This document shows, one piece after another, positions 1-12,125 of a stretch of DNA of 64,000 bases. Origin of the DNA: Entoloma clypeatum (Eukaryota; Basidiomycota; Agaricomycetes; Agaricales; Entolomataceae); the NCBI GenBank assembly GCA_963565915.1, contig OY751493.1:2356001-2420000 (forward strand), given 5' to 3'. Position numbers and translations under genes: made by a program. The notes under the pieces are model-generated. The model was not told where the DNA came from. It worked only from the letters and a program-made list of their open reading frames with translations, and made no database searches. Each line of letters starts with the position of its first letter. Within the stretch, counting starts at the first letter, position 1.

Positions 1-1394
1 TGCAGGGAAGCTGTATTCGTTCAACGGAACTCTTGCTTGTTTCAAATATCGCAGGAAACCAAGTTCGCTCTCCAGAAGAAAGAGAAGGCTCTTCCCAACC
101 TTTCCCGCGCGTGCTGTTCGTCCCACACGATGGATATAATCCCTCGGGTCGTCTGGAGGGTCATATTGCACAATCCAATCCACTCGTGGAATATCTAACC
201 CACGAGCAGCTACGTCAGTGCAGAGAAGGATGCCAGACTTGGCGTTAATGAATTCGAAAAAAGTATTCGTGCGCTTCTGCTGCTTCTGCTTCCCCTGAAT
301 ACGGGATGGTCAGTTGGGCTATGAAAATGAGGAATGACACACATGAAGATCCAATACGGGAACATCGATGTAATTCAAGAGTTCGCCGTGGTACTTGACA
401 GAGTTACAGCTTGAGAAAAAGACAATGACTTTCTTCTTCAGGTTCTTTTTGAGGAACGTAAAAAGTAGAAGAAAACGGCGGTCAGATGGGCAAACGACGT
501 AGCCCTGCGAAAGTGTAGAAACGGTACTGGTCGCTTCCTCTTTATCAACATCCACATGAACTGGTCCTGGTCGAAGAGATATGCGTGCAAGATCAGCCAC
601 TTTGGTGGTTTGTGTTGCGGAAAACAGCATGGATTGTCGATTTTCTGCAGGATTCGCATGAGAAACAAAACAAAGTGCGTTGGGGCTCCTCAGACCATTC
701 GGTAATATTTTGATTATTTGTCTCATTTCCTCCTCGAACCCAACTTCCAGTATTCGATCCGCCTCGTCAATGACGAGTGCTTTCAGGTTCCGGAATACAA
801 ACCCTTTTGTATCCTTTCTCGAAAGACAGGAATATGTTGAAAATGATCTGCGCATAGATCCAATGGAAGTTGACGTACCCTGAGGTGGTCCAACAGACGT
901 CCGGGGGTTGCTACAAGGAGGTTGACGCCTTTCACGAGTTTATCTGCTTCCGCCCTGCGATTTGCTCCACCCATCACTATTCCAAAAGTTTGGGAGTGGT
1001 GGGCCATCAAGTCCTTTGCGACACCAAAGATTTGCAAAGCCAACTCTCGGGTTGGAGTGACGATAATGATGCCAGTGCCTAAGAAAGCATTAGGGAACTG
1101 AGGGAACAACGATGGGGAAAACATACCGTTCAGAGGTTTGAACTTGAGCCTGTGAAGTAGTTCTACTGCGGGTGTAAGAAAAGCAAGTGTTTTTCCGGAC
1201 CCAGTCCGAGCAGAACCGAGGACGTCCTTTCCAGCAAGAAGCAAAGGGATCGACTTAGCCTGAACGGGAGTCATCGTGGTAAGGCCCATATCTACGAGGC
1301 CTCGTCTTGTTTGTTCAGAGAGATCCAGCGTCGAGAATGGCTCTCGTTTTTCGTCAGAGCCCATGGATGTTGGGGCATCTTCGGGAGTCGTCAT
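1..1394 (-). CDS. HAS1: DEAD-box ATP-dependent RNA helicase Has1 (3' end outside window)
   Basis: Nucleolar helicase of the Has1/DDX18 family, needed for 40S and 60S ribosome biogenesis. Five exons close in frame: 1394-1127, 1078-879, 813-696, 644-343 and 294-1 (introns of 48, 65, 51 and 48 bp), giving 394 visible residues. Motifs in order: Q-motif region (TPVQ), Walker [18 protein letters not shown], the Has1-typical [52 protein letters not shown] and HRVGRTARG. The Has1 signature stretches QTFGIVMGG and [14 protein letters not shown] separate it from other DEAD-box families. The start at 1394 (MTTPED) is preferred to an in-frame ATG at 1451; it gives a short N-terminal extension. The C-terminal region after LNEYSFP is cut by the window edge. 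The family assignment is secure; the exact start is less so. Confidence 0.93.
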
Positions 1395-1774
1395 ATTATC
1401 GTGCAGCTGGTCTAAAAAATCAATGTGGTGGCTTATGTAACGTGCCACCACCTCCCTCTAGTCTGCACTATATATTGGCAGACACTTCTCAGAGAAGTCT
1501 AGGCTTGCGATACCCACGATCACCCGTCAAGGACAATGAGGAGGAGGAGGAGAAAGCGAGAGCGAAGGGGAGAAGGAAACCGCAGACGGGGACCTCGCCG
1601 AGATACAAGCAGGTATCATGGAGCAATGTAAACTCGTATGTTCTTTATATATAATGGTATCGTCTGGTTCTTATTCAGTTCCTCAACTTCCCATGTCTAC
1701 TGATACATGTTGCTAGCTAGTGGATACAAGGTGGATGTGCGTGTGTATGCTACCTGTGCTACTAAGATACCTCA

Positions 1775-2321
1775 TCAACGCCGCCACAATTGTCCGCCGC
1801 CTTGACTGGAACCACTTGATGCAGTACCGCCGTCGCCCGCGTTATCTTGCAATGCGCACATTCAGGGATTGTCTCACAGTACGAAACATGCACTCACTGG
1901 AGAGGATATTGATAAGGCCCCCAACGCCATTAACAGACCCACCAGCGGCGTGGCCCCCGTTCCCGCTGTACGCATTTCCACTGTTATGGTCCTTCGGCGA
2001 ATAGCCATTGGATCGCGATCTGCCGCCGAGCGCATCTCCCGAACCAGCGTCTCCCCCGTCTCCTCCGTTGTCTGTTGTAGCCGTGATACAGTAAGCATGT
2101 TGTCAGACAGAGCACCATGGTGTCGACAAACTGGACAAGATATTGAGAACTGAGAAACCAAGGAGATCGCTATGGCCATGCGACGCATCGCCAATCACAG
2201 AGCCGCCGGATGCTTGTCCCCCTGCACCGCCGTAGGCGTTATTGTTATTGTCGCGGTAATCCTGTAGAGGGATGGCGAGAGCGTGGATGGCGAAGAGGAC
2301 GAATGAGAAGATGAGACGCAT
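1775..2321 (-). CDS. Small secreted Gly/Asn-rich protein with two internal repeats
   Basis: Three exons (2321-2132, 2071-1898, 1845-1775) join in frame to 144 residues; introns are 60 and 52 bp. A signal peptide is plain at the N-terminus (MRLIFSFVLFAIHALA, then IPLQDY). The mature protein is rich in Gly, Asn, Ser and Ala and contains two related blocks of the form NAYxGxGGxAxGGSV...LxNILSNN. Both introns are phase 1 and lie at the same place in the repeat, directly after LS, so exon 2 looks like a duplicated repeat unit. I recall similar small secreted proteins from agaricomycetes, but no function is known to me. The first donor (GTTTGT) is weak. The gene is divergent from the Mpv17-like gene. 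No other gene model fits the stretch. Confidence 0.72.
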
Positions 2322-2498
2322 GATGAAGAATAGAAATGTTGGGGTGGGTAGGCTGTTTGGGTGGTGGTCGATACGAGAGGAAAAGGGCAGTCGGTGAGTA
2401 CCATGCTTTATAGGCGGGTGGTTGTTGTGGGGTGTTTGGCGGAGACGCGTCGCGCGTCCGTCATATGATCTCGCAGGTGGAACATTTCAAGTCTGGCC
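2322..2498. promoter_or_regulatory. Divergent promoter between the secreted protein gene and the Mpv17-like gene
   Basis: The two start codons face away from each other across 177 bp, so both core promoters and 5' UTRs must fit here. A TTTATA stretch lies at 2409-2414. No factor-binding site is claimed. Confidence 0.4.
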
Positions 2499-3415
2499 AT
2501 GGCTGGTTTCTATCGACACTCCTTCGAAACCCACCCGCACCTCACTCTCGCACTTATCGGCGCCTCGCTCAACGCCCTCGGCGATGTCCTTGCCCAGTCT
2601 GCGGAAAACGCAGTAGGTGCCTTCGCTGGTGCAGACCCAGACACCTGACCTCACCGGACAGCTGGCGGCCACAAATCACGACAACCGTTCTCGATACGAT
2701 GTCTCTCGAACTCTCCGTTTTTTTCTTTTCGGTTTCACCATTAGTGCGCACCTGCCCCATTCCAACGCTGTGCTCACTTCCCTTCTCTCTCCAAGGTCCA
2801 TTCTTAGGGCGCTGGAACAGTGCTCTTGAGCGCTGGTTCCCGCTGCGACCATTTTCAAGCCCCCAAAATATCAGTTTTCAGGCATTGTACAAGAGAGTTG
2901 CCTGCGATCAGCTCTTGATGTGAGCGCTTTCGGGATATTCTTTGTTTCGTCTTGACTGACTTGTCCCCAGAGCTCCTACAGGGGTACGTTGTGCCAGATC
3001 AAAATCACAAATCCGATCCGCGACTAAGAGGCTAGCTTGCTGTTTTCTTCGGCTCCATGGGCGTTATGGAGCATAGAAACCTTGGCCAGATCAAGGCGAA
3101 ATACACTGACCTATACATGCCCGCTCTGTTGACAAACTGGAAAGTATGGCCACTTGCCCAGGTCAGACCCCTTTCTATGTCCTCGTCGTTTTCCGACTGC
3201 AGTTACCACTGCCAGCTCATAAATTTCCGGCACATGCCCCTCCCTTATCGTGTACCCTTCCAATCCGCCTGTGGTATATTTTGGACCCTCTATTTGTCTC
3301 TCATGAATGCGAGGTATCTCGGGACTTCCTTCGCCTGCAACTGTTCTGATCGTCATTTAGGGAGGGTAGATTGCAGGACACGGAGGCGTCTTTTGTGGCA
3401 GTCGAGCGCAATTGA
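2499..3415 (+). CDS. Mpv17/PMP22 family membrane protein (Sym1-like)
   Basis: Seven exons (2499-2612, 2662-2743, 2796-2919, 2971-2983, 3036-3161, 3216-3313, 3361-3415) close in frame to 203 residues, the normal family length. Introns are 47-54 bp. Family landmarks in order: an N-terminal HPHLTLALIGASLNALGD segment, RTLRFFLFGF, PFLGRWN, DQLL.APTG, GSMGVMEHRN, TNWKVWPLAQ, then the hallmark LINFRHMPLPYRVPFQS and W.LYLS. Four hydrophobic segments are expected, as in the Mpv17 (inner mitochondrial) and PMP22 (peroxisomal) proteins; the sequence does not say which membrane. Exon 4 is only 13 nt. The first intron has a CTGAC branch site 17 nt before its acceptor. The 3' end lies 108 bp from the convergent UTP4 gene. 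Confidence 0.9.
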
Positions 3416-3522
3416 AAACTTTCAAGTCACGGCTTCTGTCATGATATCGTTTCACTCACATTCTGATAATATCTTTTATCTCGTATCAGTTAGATCTTAT
3501 ATAGACACGCAATGATAATCAG

Positions 3523-6436
3523 TCAGGTTGCGCCATATTTATGTCTGAAATAAGCAGGTGGTAATTCAGAGAGTACATCCACCAATGGTCGTTCTACCAC
3601 AACCAACTCCCCTTCATCCAAAAAGCCGACAAGGAGAATCGGACGATAATGGGTAATCATTTTGAAGTCATTGATGTTGTCATCGTCTTTTCCAGGAGGT
3701 GTATCCAGGAGTTTTACACTCTCCCTGCCCCGCTTCCGGTTAGATCCAGTGATTGTAGCATTCTTTAATGGTAATTTGCAAATCCAAGTCGAGCTCCAAA
3801 ATACGGCACATACAGGGGCTTCACCAGCGGTCGGTGAAATGTCGGCCGATCTGAATGCAACACCAAGGACGGGGTCATGTGAATGCCTAAATCGTCGTGG
3901 GAGGTTATTGCAGATCTCCTTGCCCCACGCTGGAAATTGCTGGGATTCGACATCATATATCTGGAGAGAATTATCGGGGAAAGCCACAACAAGGATGTTC
4001 GGGCGGTTAACATCAAAAGAAAGGACATGCACTGGTTTGGAGAAAGATGGAAGAACACTATGATGCTATAACCGATTACGTTGAGAAGACGGGCTTGGAG
4101 ATGGTAATGTAGAACGCAACTTACCTGTATGGAGTCAAGGTTAAAGATATGCGTCCGAGCACAATCATCTGATGTTGCCAACCATTGACCATCGGAACTG
4201 ATGGCAATCTGGATGACATTGGCAATGGAGGGCTTGATGTCGCCCTCATTTTCATAACCCACACGATGAGGTTCCACGGTCGCATCTTGCATTACCAGGT
4301 CATCGCCGCCGCTTGCGGGTCCTTTTCTGACGCTGTCACGGCTCCTCGAATCTTTGAGGCGGTGATGGTCAAACCTTCGCAGAACGCGAGGCATATCGCC
4401 TGTGAGGTCGATAACAAGAATATGAGACGACATGGAAGTAGACATCACTAATTTCGAGTTATCTGGGGCAAATTGAAAGGCTAGACCTCCTGTAGAGCTC
4501 GAACCACAGTGGGCTCGCAGTAAGGAAGGAAGGTCCCTTATCCTGCAAGGAGTGAGACGTCCTTTTGTCTGCGTTTGCGCGAGTCAATCCGTTAGCTGTA
4601 ACATTGGCACAAGAACCACTCACGTCGGCCGTGAGTTTGAAGAGTTTCGTTTCATACATGTCCGAAGCAACCAGCCATCGTCCGTCATCAGAGATCGCAC
4701 TTGCGACAAGGTTTGTATGCACATTGAGGTTCATGTCCAAGACCTTTTCCCACCCACCAGCGTTTATGTGGGTATCAAGTGAAGCGCAATCCTCTTCTTT
4801 CGCACGGGGTCTCGTCAAGATTCGCCATATACTTAAACCAGAATTTCGCATACACGTTACAAGTCTTGCCTTTCGAGCTAACTTGATTGCAGAAGACGAA
4901 GAAGCTCCGGAGTTATATGCTAACCTTCGATGATATGAATCTTCGAAGGTACAATCGCTGCTTGTTGACAATGGATTGATGGCTTTGAAAATCGTCGTGG
5001 AAGGCAGCGCGACTGGAGTCACGACGACTGACATATCAAGACCTCCGGATGCAAGCACTGGCGCCACATCCAAGGGGAATATTCGATGATGGGGCGAAGG
5101 AAGAGGAGTGTAAGGAGGCCACGTAGCCAACGCTCGTACATCATGGGAATGCATTCTCCGTGAACACGATTGAATCCATCGGTTGGATGGGTGTTTAACA
5201 GATCTGGTCGTCTGTTCTGCACTGCTCGACTTGATTGATGAGAACTGGGTTATCTTCTGGTCCACGCCTGAGGTAAAGATTGAGTTTCCCTCCTTGATAT
5301 CTCATCAGTAATGAGTATACCGGCAAAAAAAGGTGAAGGAAACGTACAGGCCCAATGGTTAAACATAAGACATCCGCTCCGTGCCCTTGAAAGCTCTGTA
5401 ATTGCGTGCCTGTCCGTGCATCCCAGAATTTTATAATGCCCAATGAGTCCCCTGAGACAATCGTCCCGTCCCTATTGTTCCATTCAGCAGAGGTGGTCAA
5501 AGATCAGACAGGACTGACCCAAGGACGCCAATCGTCCACACGAGAGTTCGCTCTCCTCGAATCTTGTCTGTACCCATCCTGTCGAGAATTTGGCCGCTCG
5601 GAACGTCCCATTTTCGGATGCTGCTATCTGAACAGCCTGTCACTAACCATGCATCGCTCCATTTATCTATATCGTCATCTTTGTCGTCCTCACTACCACT
5701 CGCAACTTTACCCGCACGTTTGGGAATGGGAGGGCCCCAAGCAATGCTTAAGAGTCGACCTTTCACGCGATCGAAACGGCGATGATGGGTCAAGGTGTCG
5801 TTGGAGACAGAGAGCAAGCGCACAGTGCCGTCTTCGCAACCGAGGGCGAGTAACGTAGAGGCAGGATTTACAGCCATGCACCAGATAGAACCCCCTTGCG
5901 AGTTTATTGTTCTCTGCCAATTGTCAGGTCTGTGCAGACTATACAGAGCAAAAATTGACTTACTCGAACGTGACCAAGATGCGTATTCCACTCAAGCAAG
6001 TCGCTGCCCCCACCAGAGCTGAATAAACGCAAATCGGAAGACGAGGGAACATCATCCGCGTCCAAGTCGTCGGGATAGCGTATTACATATGTGATAGAGT
6101 CTACCTTTGAAGGATGAGGGCCTGATAAAGTCTCGATGCCGTCTCTCAATCTCGCGCCGCACAACAAACAGTTTGACGTACTTTTCTGATGACCCACGCC
6201 TGTGAAGACTGGCGCTCACGTCCGTCCCCTGTCCATTCGCAAAGGTCAATGTCCCCGTTGGCGTGACCGACGGCCAGAGTCCCAAACTTCACGGATGGTT
6301 TTGCAGCAACTAATTTCTTGCGGTCGGTCCGGAGTGATGGAAGAGGCAATGGAGGAAATGAAATGCAAGTGATGGCAGAGGGTCTGTAGTCGACGAAACG
6401 ACAGCGATGAACAGTGAGCGTCGTTGCTTCCGCCAT
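3523..6436 (-). CDS. UTP4: U3 snoRNP/SSU processome WD40 protein Utp4 (Cirhin)
   Basis: Subunit of the t-UTP subcomplex, which acts on nascent pre-rRNA in the nucleolus. Start at 6436 (MAEATTLTVHRCRFVDY), matching the Utp4 N-terminus. The coding frame is carried by at least six exon blocks: about 6436-6207, 6140-5960, 5930-5510, 5470-5350, 5270-4480, and 4460-3523 with an intron near 4115-4035. Short introns separate them. WD-type blades are visible: FGTLAVGHANGDIDLCEW, SGGGSDLLEW, LLALGCEDGTVRLL, LVTGCSDSSIRKWD, TIVSGDSLGIIKFWD, ASGGLDMSVVV and WLATSDDCARTHIFNLD. The C-terminus has the family motif HYRPILLVGFLDEGELVVVERP. Exon edges are approximate except the two ends. The gene starts 113 bp from TIM10, head to head. 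Confidence 0.9.
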
Positions 6437-6549
6437 CGCGAAGGATGAGACCGTAACTTTTTCTTTTTTCTTTGTGAGAGAGGTCACGTGGTACTACACT
6501 TATAAGTTATGATGCACGTTTTGCCTGGATATTTGAACTTTTAACCACC
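6437..6549. promoter_or_regulatory. Compact bidirectional promoter between UTP4 and TIM10
   Basis: Only 113 bp separate the two divergent start codons. The interval is AT-rich, with a TTTTTC run next to UTP4 and CTTATAAGTTATG near 6499-6511. Co-regulation of the two genes is an inference from spacing only. Confidence 0.45.
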
Positions 6550-6952
6550 ATGTCATTCCTTGGACGAGGACCCGGAAATGCCTCAGGTGGAGGCATCAAT
6601 GTCGATAAAATAGACATGGCTATCACAGAGTGCGTCCGGCTTATTGCGTTCCTGTCGATTCTACTTATCTCGAGCAGGTTGGATACCATTACAGACTTTT
6701 TCAATCGCATGGTTTCGTCAGTGTCTCCCTCGAACATACACCGCCTTGTATTCATGAATTTAGAGCAGGTCGTGCCATAGTAAATGCATCAGCGGCCGAT
6801 ATGCAGAAGCAGAACTCAACAAGGGCGAAAGCATATGCATTGACCGTTGCGTTGCCAAGTTCACAGAGGTGCAGAAGAAAGTCGGAGAAAAGTTGCAGAG
6901 TCAGAGCGCTGCCAACAAAGCCAGTGTTCCAGGTTCATTCGGGTCAATATGA
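6550..6952 (+). CDS. TIM10: Mitochondrial intermembrane-space chaperone Tim10
   Basis: Small Tim protein that, with Tim9, escorts hydrophobic precursors across the intermembrane space to TIM22. Three exons (6550-6629, 6678-6716, 6769-6952) give 100 residues; yeast Tim10 is about 93. The twin CX3C motif is complete: CHSKC and CIDRC, 16 residues apart, forming the two disulfides of the helical hairpin. Flanking family residues are also present (ITELDTITDFFNRMVSS, RYAEAELNKGESICIDRC, KFTEVQKKVGEK). Donors are GTGCGT and GTCAGT; introns are 48 and 52 bp. The second donor choice is forced by the SSCHSKC frame. The gene is convergent with the At2g23090-like gene. Confidence 0.93.
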
Positions 6953-7077
6953 GATTGAGATTTTGGCGAAGGACTCCTACTATCGTAATAATATTCTTCC
7001 AGCCAATGGCTGACATCCAGAGAGAGGAACGCGCAGCAAAACTACGCCTGAACGGCTGGGCAACCGACTCGCAGGTA

Positions 7078-7469
7078 CTACTTTGCGATACCAGGGAAGC
7101 ATTGCTCTATTGTCTTGTTGTGCCTCTTGTCGGCATGTTCAGTGAGGCTGGTTTGGGACAGATCCTTGTTAACAATCAACAGACGAACTTGGTTCATAAC
7201 GCACGCAGGGGCACGTGTTGTGATCAACTGGAGCAGAGTTGGTGAGTGGAAAATGTTCTGAAACATGTGTAGACTCGAGCGCTCACGAATGGCTGTTTGC
7301 AATCACTACAGACAATTGATTTCGCAGCATCGTTCACTTTTGACTGACTTTTTGCGCCTTTGAGGCCCTTGTCAGCGTTGCGCTCCCGCTTTTGTTGTGC
7401 TTTGGCACCCTATAAAACGGCGTGGATACGAGATGGTAAAGATGGGGGGCATGAACGTACGTTTCCCAT
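7078..7469 (-). CDS. At2g23090-like small zinc-binding protein (4F5/SERF-type N-terminus)
   Basis: Four exons (7469-7461, 7409-7287, 7227-7205, 7147-7078) give 74 residues, close to the family's usual 70-80. The N-terminus MGNGAKAQQKRERN is the basic 4F5-like start. It is followed by a C2H2-like zinc site: CSDCKQPF in exon 2 and LTEHADKRH in exon 4, with PFLITTRAPA bridging via exon 3. The ending QCFPGIAK is typical of this eukaryotic family, whose function is poorly known. The first coding exon is 9 nt (Met-Gly-Asn) and the third is 23 nt. All splice sites are GT..AG (GTACGT, GTGAGC, GTGCGT). Because of the tiny exons, simple ORF calling misses the gene. Confidence 0.88.
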
Positions 7470-7792
7470 GTGAGTTTGCGAAGGTCGAAGGTCCAATATA
7501 CAGTACTTGCTATGTATGTAGTTAGGTAAGCGGAAGTGGTCTTGTGATCTGAAGTTTGAAGCCACACGCGAAGCTGGGTGTTTGGAATGCCTTAGGGTTT
7601 TGCGTTTCATTCAAGGATTCTACATATTTATTGTCGAGCACCGACTCTATTCCGAATGATGGATCTCCCAAATGTGCCTCCGCGCTGATGTTCAGATTGC
7701 CACACAGCTACAGCTCATACAAAGAGGATCGGAGCACCCAATTACCCGCCGAGCCTATGAAACAGTGTCCAGACAAGTATGTGAAGATACCC

Positions 7793-10700
7793 TTAAAAGT
7801 GATGGATATGAAAATCACTTGATGCATCAGAGAGATATGATATTTCTGCTTCATCTTCGACGATGAAGCTACCAATATGGTACTCATCAGGTTCATCTCT
7901 GACATGCGGTGAACTGGAGGCGTGTGCTCGCGAAGGCATTTTGGGGCCAATTCCGAACGCTCCGCGCCTGATGGGGCGATTTGCAAAGACAGGAGCACGC
8001 ATACCGATGGGAGCTTGAGTGAACAAGCTCTGGCGGTAAGCTAAAGTCTGGTCATAAGAAGGCGAAGCCTGTGTCTCTGCCAATTCCTCCAAGAACCTCC
8101 GGTCGGACTCATCTTCTACATCACCTTCCGAGTGGGACGATCCTTCACTGAGTTCATCCCCTGAATGGATAGCAGCGAGATCAAGGAGTGAATTTGAATG
8201 CATGGGTCTTGACCAACGCTGGTGCAGACGTTTACGTGGTGGTTGCGAGACCTCAACATTCGGAGATTCAATATGAGAACGCCTTCGCTTAGGTATCGAT
8301 CGCACAGGGAACGAGGCTTCTGGCAAGTCTTCGCTTTCGACAGAGAAGGATGGCTGGTGGCGGATAGGTTGTGGAATATCGTCTTTATTGCGTTTCCGAT
8401 GACGCGAAGGGGTTGAGTTTTCACCAGGTTCAATGGACCTATCTGCGTCGACTGTTCGTGGCCTATCGTACGGAGTCCCCATTGTTGGAAGACACTGCAA
8501 GCTGGTCCAACCGGAAGACGAATTGGAGGGAATAAATGTAAGGAAATCGACCGCTTCTGGTGAGACCTGGGTTCGGCGTTCGGCAGGGGAAGTGTCGACA
8601 ATGTCGATATCTGGATCATCATCATCATCATCATCAACGAGCCAGGCCATATCTTGGTCGCCGCCATAATTAAGTGAGGCGGTGCATTCATGTGGGTGAA
8701 CTAGAAAAACAAATTGGATTTTCCATGAGAATGAGAGGGAGAACAAATACCATCAGTTTCAGAACATGAGAGGTCAATAACAGCAATAGGGGATCTTGGG
8801 GGAGACCGTTTATGAGTGGACGGGCGGCATGGGGCGGGCGGTCCAGGCGTCAAAGAACATCGACGCAGTACGACGCCTTGTTCGATATCAACGTCATCCA
8901 CATCGTCCATGCCTTTATTCGAGAACTGGCTGGATCTTGGTTGGGCAGGAGGTTTCTTTTTACGCTTCTGCACGTTCGTCTTAGATCTATACAACTCCGA
9001 TGTTTCCCCGCCGTCCTTGGAAGCCAGGGGCATTGATTTGGTACGGCGCGGAGTTGTGATGGATCCTGACTCGATGTCGATGTCGGTGTCATCGTCCTCG
9101 CCAGCGCGGTCAAAATCTCTCTGAGGGACGACTTTTGATCTCCTGGCACCCTTGATTAGAAGATCGGCAACACGGACAAATCCAGTGCTAATTCCAGCCC
9201 TCGACATATCATGGTTTCGCTTGCGCTTGCCTATTGATGAAGCAGACGGGTGCTCTTTGGTCCGTGGAATCCTTTTCTTCCCTCCATCTTCTCGGACGTA
9301 CTCTTGTATGTCCATCTTTTGTTCCAAGCATCGAGGCTTAATATGCTGAGGAAGCAACCGAGCGACATCTGTGTACATTTCCAGTTGATCGCCACGTACT
9401 ATTGTTTTTTGGACTTCTTTATACGTGACTCTGGCTTTTTCCATATTGAACTCCTCGCGTCCTTCCGCAAGCAAAACATGAACAAAACCTGCGCGTTTGC
9501 GTCCGGTTCGTCCGAGGCGCTGGAGCTGCATGTGCACATACAAGTTTATCAGATTACCAAAAAAATATCAAACTATACAACGCACCATACGAATCGGTGT
9601 TTTTTGAGCATCATAACAAACGATCATATCAACCTCGCCAATGTCTAATCCTTCCTCTCCAATGCATGTCGCAACCAGTACATTAAACTCTCCACCTTTG
9701 AACTTCTGGATGACCTGTGAAGGAGATGCGCTGATGGAAAGGAGTCAGAAATGATGGCTACATACCTCTAACTGTTCCCTTTGACCGAGACCCTTTCTCC
9801 CTTGCTTATCAGTTCCTTGACCGATGAACTTGTGAGCCCTTATTAGTGGTCGTTCAGCATCCAAGGTCTCCACAATCTCGTCGACAGCCTCTCTAAAGGT
9901 CACAAAAATCATTACTCTGGTTTTGTCCGGCTCGTCCTCTTCTCCGCCGTGGTTCCCGATCTTCTCACCGAAGTGTTGCACAACCAATGTTTTCAAGAGG
10001 TCCAATTTTGGATGCAAAGGAAAGCCCTGGCAATGTTGAAGCTGAAGTTGCCGTACGATCGTTTGAAAGGATGGATCATTCCGTAATTTCTTCTGTCCAG
10101 AAGCAGCAGCAGCCTTTCCCGAGTCTGGCTCGCTATCTGGCTCCCGGGATACTTCTTGCAGGTAGGTATGACACATACCCATAGTACCTTCCATCTGTCA
10201 TCAGAGGTCAATTAGGCTTCTAGAATGAAGAAGGCTCGATGAGGCCACGTGCCAAGTACCCCATTGCTCGCGCCAATGTTGCCAATTGAGAAAGGGGTCC
10301 ATATGCCCACCTCTGATGATTCTCAAGGCTGCTCATGCGGGCCTGTGCTGCATATGGATGCAAATTCACCGGGTTCAGCGATCCTCTGAAAATCCCTGCT
10401 CGCTGAAGAGGTTTGAGTTGCATCTGCAGCAATTCGTAAAGAAACGGAGGAGGCCGTAATTCTCACGAAGTCGCACCTCCATGAACTGAGTGAGTAGATC
10501 TTTGATCTTATTGATGTCGTCGGTCATATTCACGATATGCTGCTTGATGGTCTGGGATCCCACAACGCTGAATATCCTCCTGGTTTCCACAAACAAGAAG
10601 ACGTACTTTGTGATGGAGGTACTGCTTGAGATCCAAGCTACTCTCATCCCGAATCTCGATCCGACTTATATGAAGGCCATCGATGAGTTTCTGTACTGCT

Positions 10701-12125
10701 TCGGGATTGCCCCCGGGAGTGGCTGTGAGAGCCAAAATTCGATGATAGGGGTTTTTAGCCATGAGGAAGCGAACAACTTGGTTGTATGCGTAGTCTCCAG
10801 TCGCTTTGTGAGCCTCATCTATATTTTAGACATATGTTAATTGCATTGCAGCCGTCGCGCGAAAAAATCACCAATGACCAAGAGAATTATATCACGGGGA
10901 TCACAATTTTCCGAAACGAGATCATTCACTAGTGTTTGAGGAGTCATATAGAAGACTCGTTTCTCTTTCCACTTTTGACCTAATCGTCAGCAGGGTATAT
11001 GTCTTGCTAAAGCTCGTATACTCACCGCTCGCGCTCGCAGTGCTTTCTGAACTTGGCCCGTCAATTCTATGGCATCGCTCCCTGGAATGCCACATGTCTC
11101 ATGGCATGCGTCAATCTGCTGTGCCACAAGCGGTTTTGTGGGTGCCACGAAAACTACCTTGCCTTCAGGGAACCAACGATAATCTGTTGAAATAGATGTC
11201 TGTGAGATATTACTCTGATAGGATCACAAATGAATAACCTCACAATTTAACATAACAACCCCAGCAATAAAGGTTTTCCCTAGGCCTGTCGGAAGCGCAA
11301 CGATGGTATTATCAAAAAGGCAGTGTTTGACAATATTATACTGGTAATCGCGCTTGGGTCTATTCAGAGGATATATCCAATGCTTCGCCTCGAGCAAGTC
11401 GGGGGATAATTTCATAGGAAGAGGCTGGTGTTAAGGACAATGTAAGTCTCCTCATGGAAAAAAAGAAAGGCTGTTTACTGGGCTGAGTAGTGTAAAAAGA
11501 AGGGAGCGTAAGCGCCAACAACTGTCAGCAATTGATGGTGCTCACCCGACTAACCCAAGGCCAAGTTCAGAAAGTAGTGGAGATGTTTTGAAAGAATTTA
11601 CTCACCGGACACAAAAGGTGGGGGAAACTGATCGAACTCGACATCGCTTTCCTCCCCATCTTCACCCTTCGCCTTTTGTTTTGTTTTGATATTTACCTGC
11701 TTTATGCCACTCCTTGAAAACGCAGTTTGATCCCATTGCTTGGTTCGAGGCACTGGTTGCTCGATCAAACTCCGGGATGAAGACTTTGTTCGTTGTATTT
11801 GGGATCTAGGCTTTGTGAGAGGCGGAGGCAAAACACCGCCAAGTAGGGTTGTTTGGTGGGTAGCTGAATTGTTCTTGAAAAGACCAATAGGTTGCGCTCT
11901 GCTACGGTAGGCGTCTTCAATAGAATGGTCAAGCTTTTGAAGTTCATCCTCGTCGACATCAAATGTCAAGTCGTAGAAGGAACTTTCTGAGGCAGAGAAA
12001 GCTTGGAAAGTGGGTTGGCCATGCGGTGGCGCTTTCGGACACAAAAGAGCTGCCTCTATAGCATCAAGCTCCTCGAACGCCGCGCAGTCCAAGACATCAT
12101 CCTCAAAATAACCATCCGAGCTCAT
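7793..12125 (-). CDS. MPH1: FANCM/Mph1-type ATP-dependent 3'-5' DNA helicase
   Basis: Superfamily 2 helicase that unwinds D-loops and fork structures in recombination repair. Start at 12125 ([20 protein letters not shown]), the conserved acidic Mph1 N-terminus; an in-frame ATG at 12251 is possible. Helicase core: [17 protein letters not shown] then Walker [12 protein letters not shown] (about 11340-11260), [15 protein letters not shown] (about 10820), ALTATPGG (about 10725), the long Mph1 insert (RHGGL-like region, about 10400-10250), [14 protein letters not shown] (about 9920), QGRKGLGQ, and motif [14 protein letters not shown] (about 9535). The C-terminal third is low-complexity with basic and acidic patches, including an Asp run from a CAT trinucleotide repeat at 8608-8635. 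It ends [10 protein letters not shown] at 7793. At least eight short introns are present; interior exon edges are not all resolved. Confidence 0.9.

Noticed and set aside
1307..1654. 115-codon plus-strand frame with an EEEEEKARAKGRRK stretch upstream of HAS1
   Set aside because: Its first half is antisense to the HAS1 first exon and the rest looks like the HAS1 promoter and 5' UTR; no homology.
2613..2634. A 22-nt intron in the Mpv17-like gene
   Set aside because: GTAGGT..GTGCAG would restore the frame, but the next acceptor gives a normal 49-bp intron with a CTGAC branch site and the same frame change, so the 49-bp intron was used.
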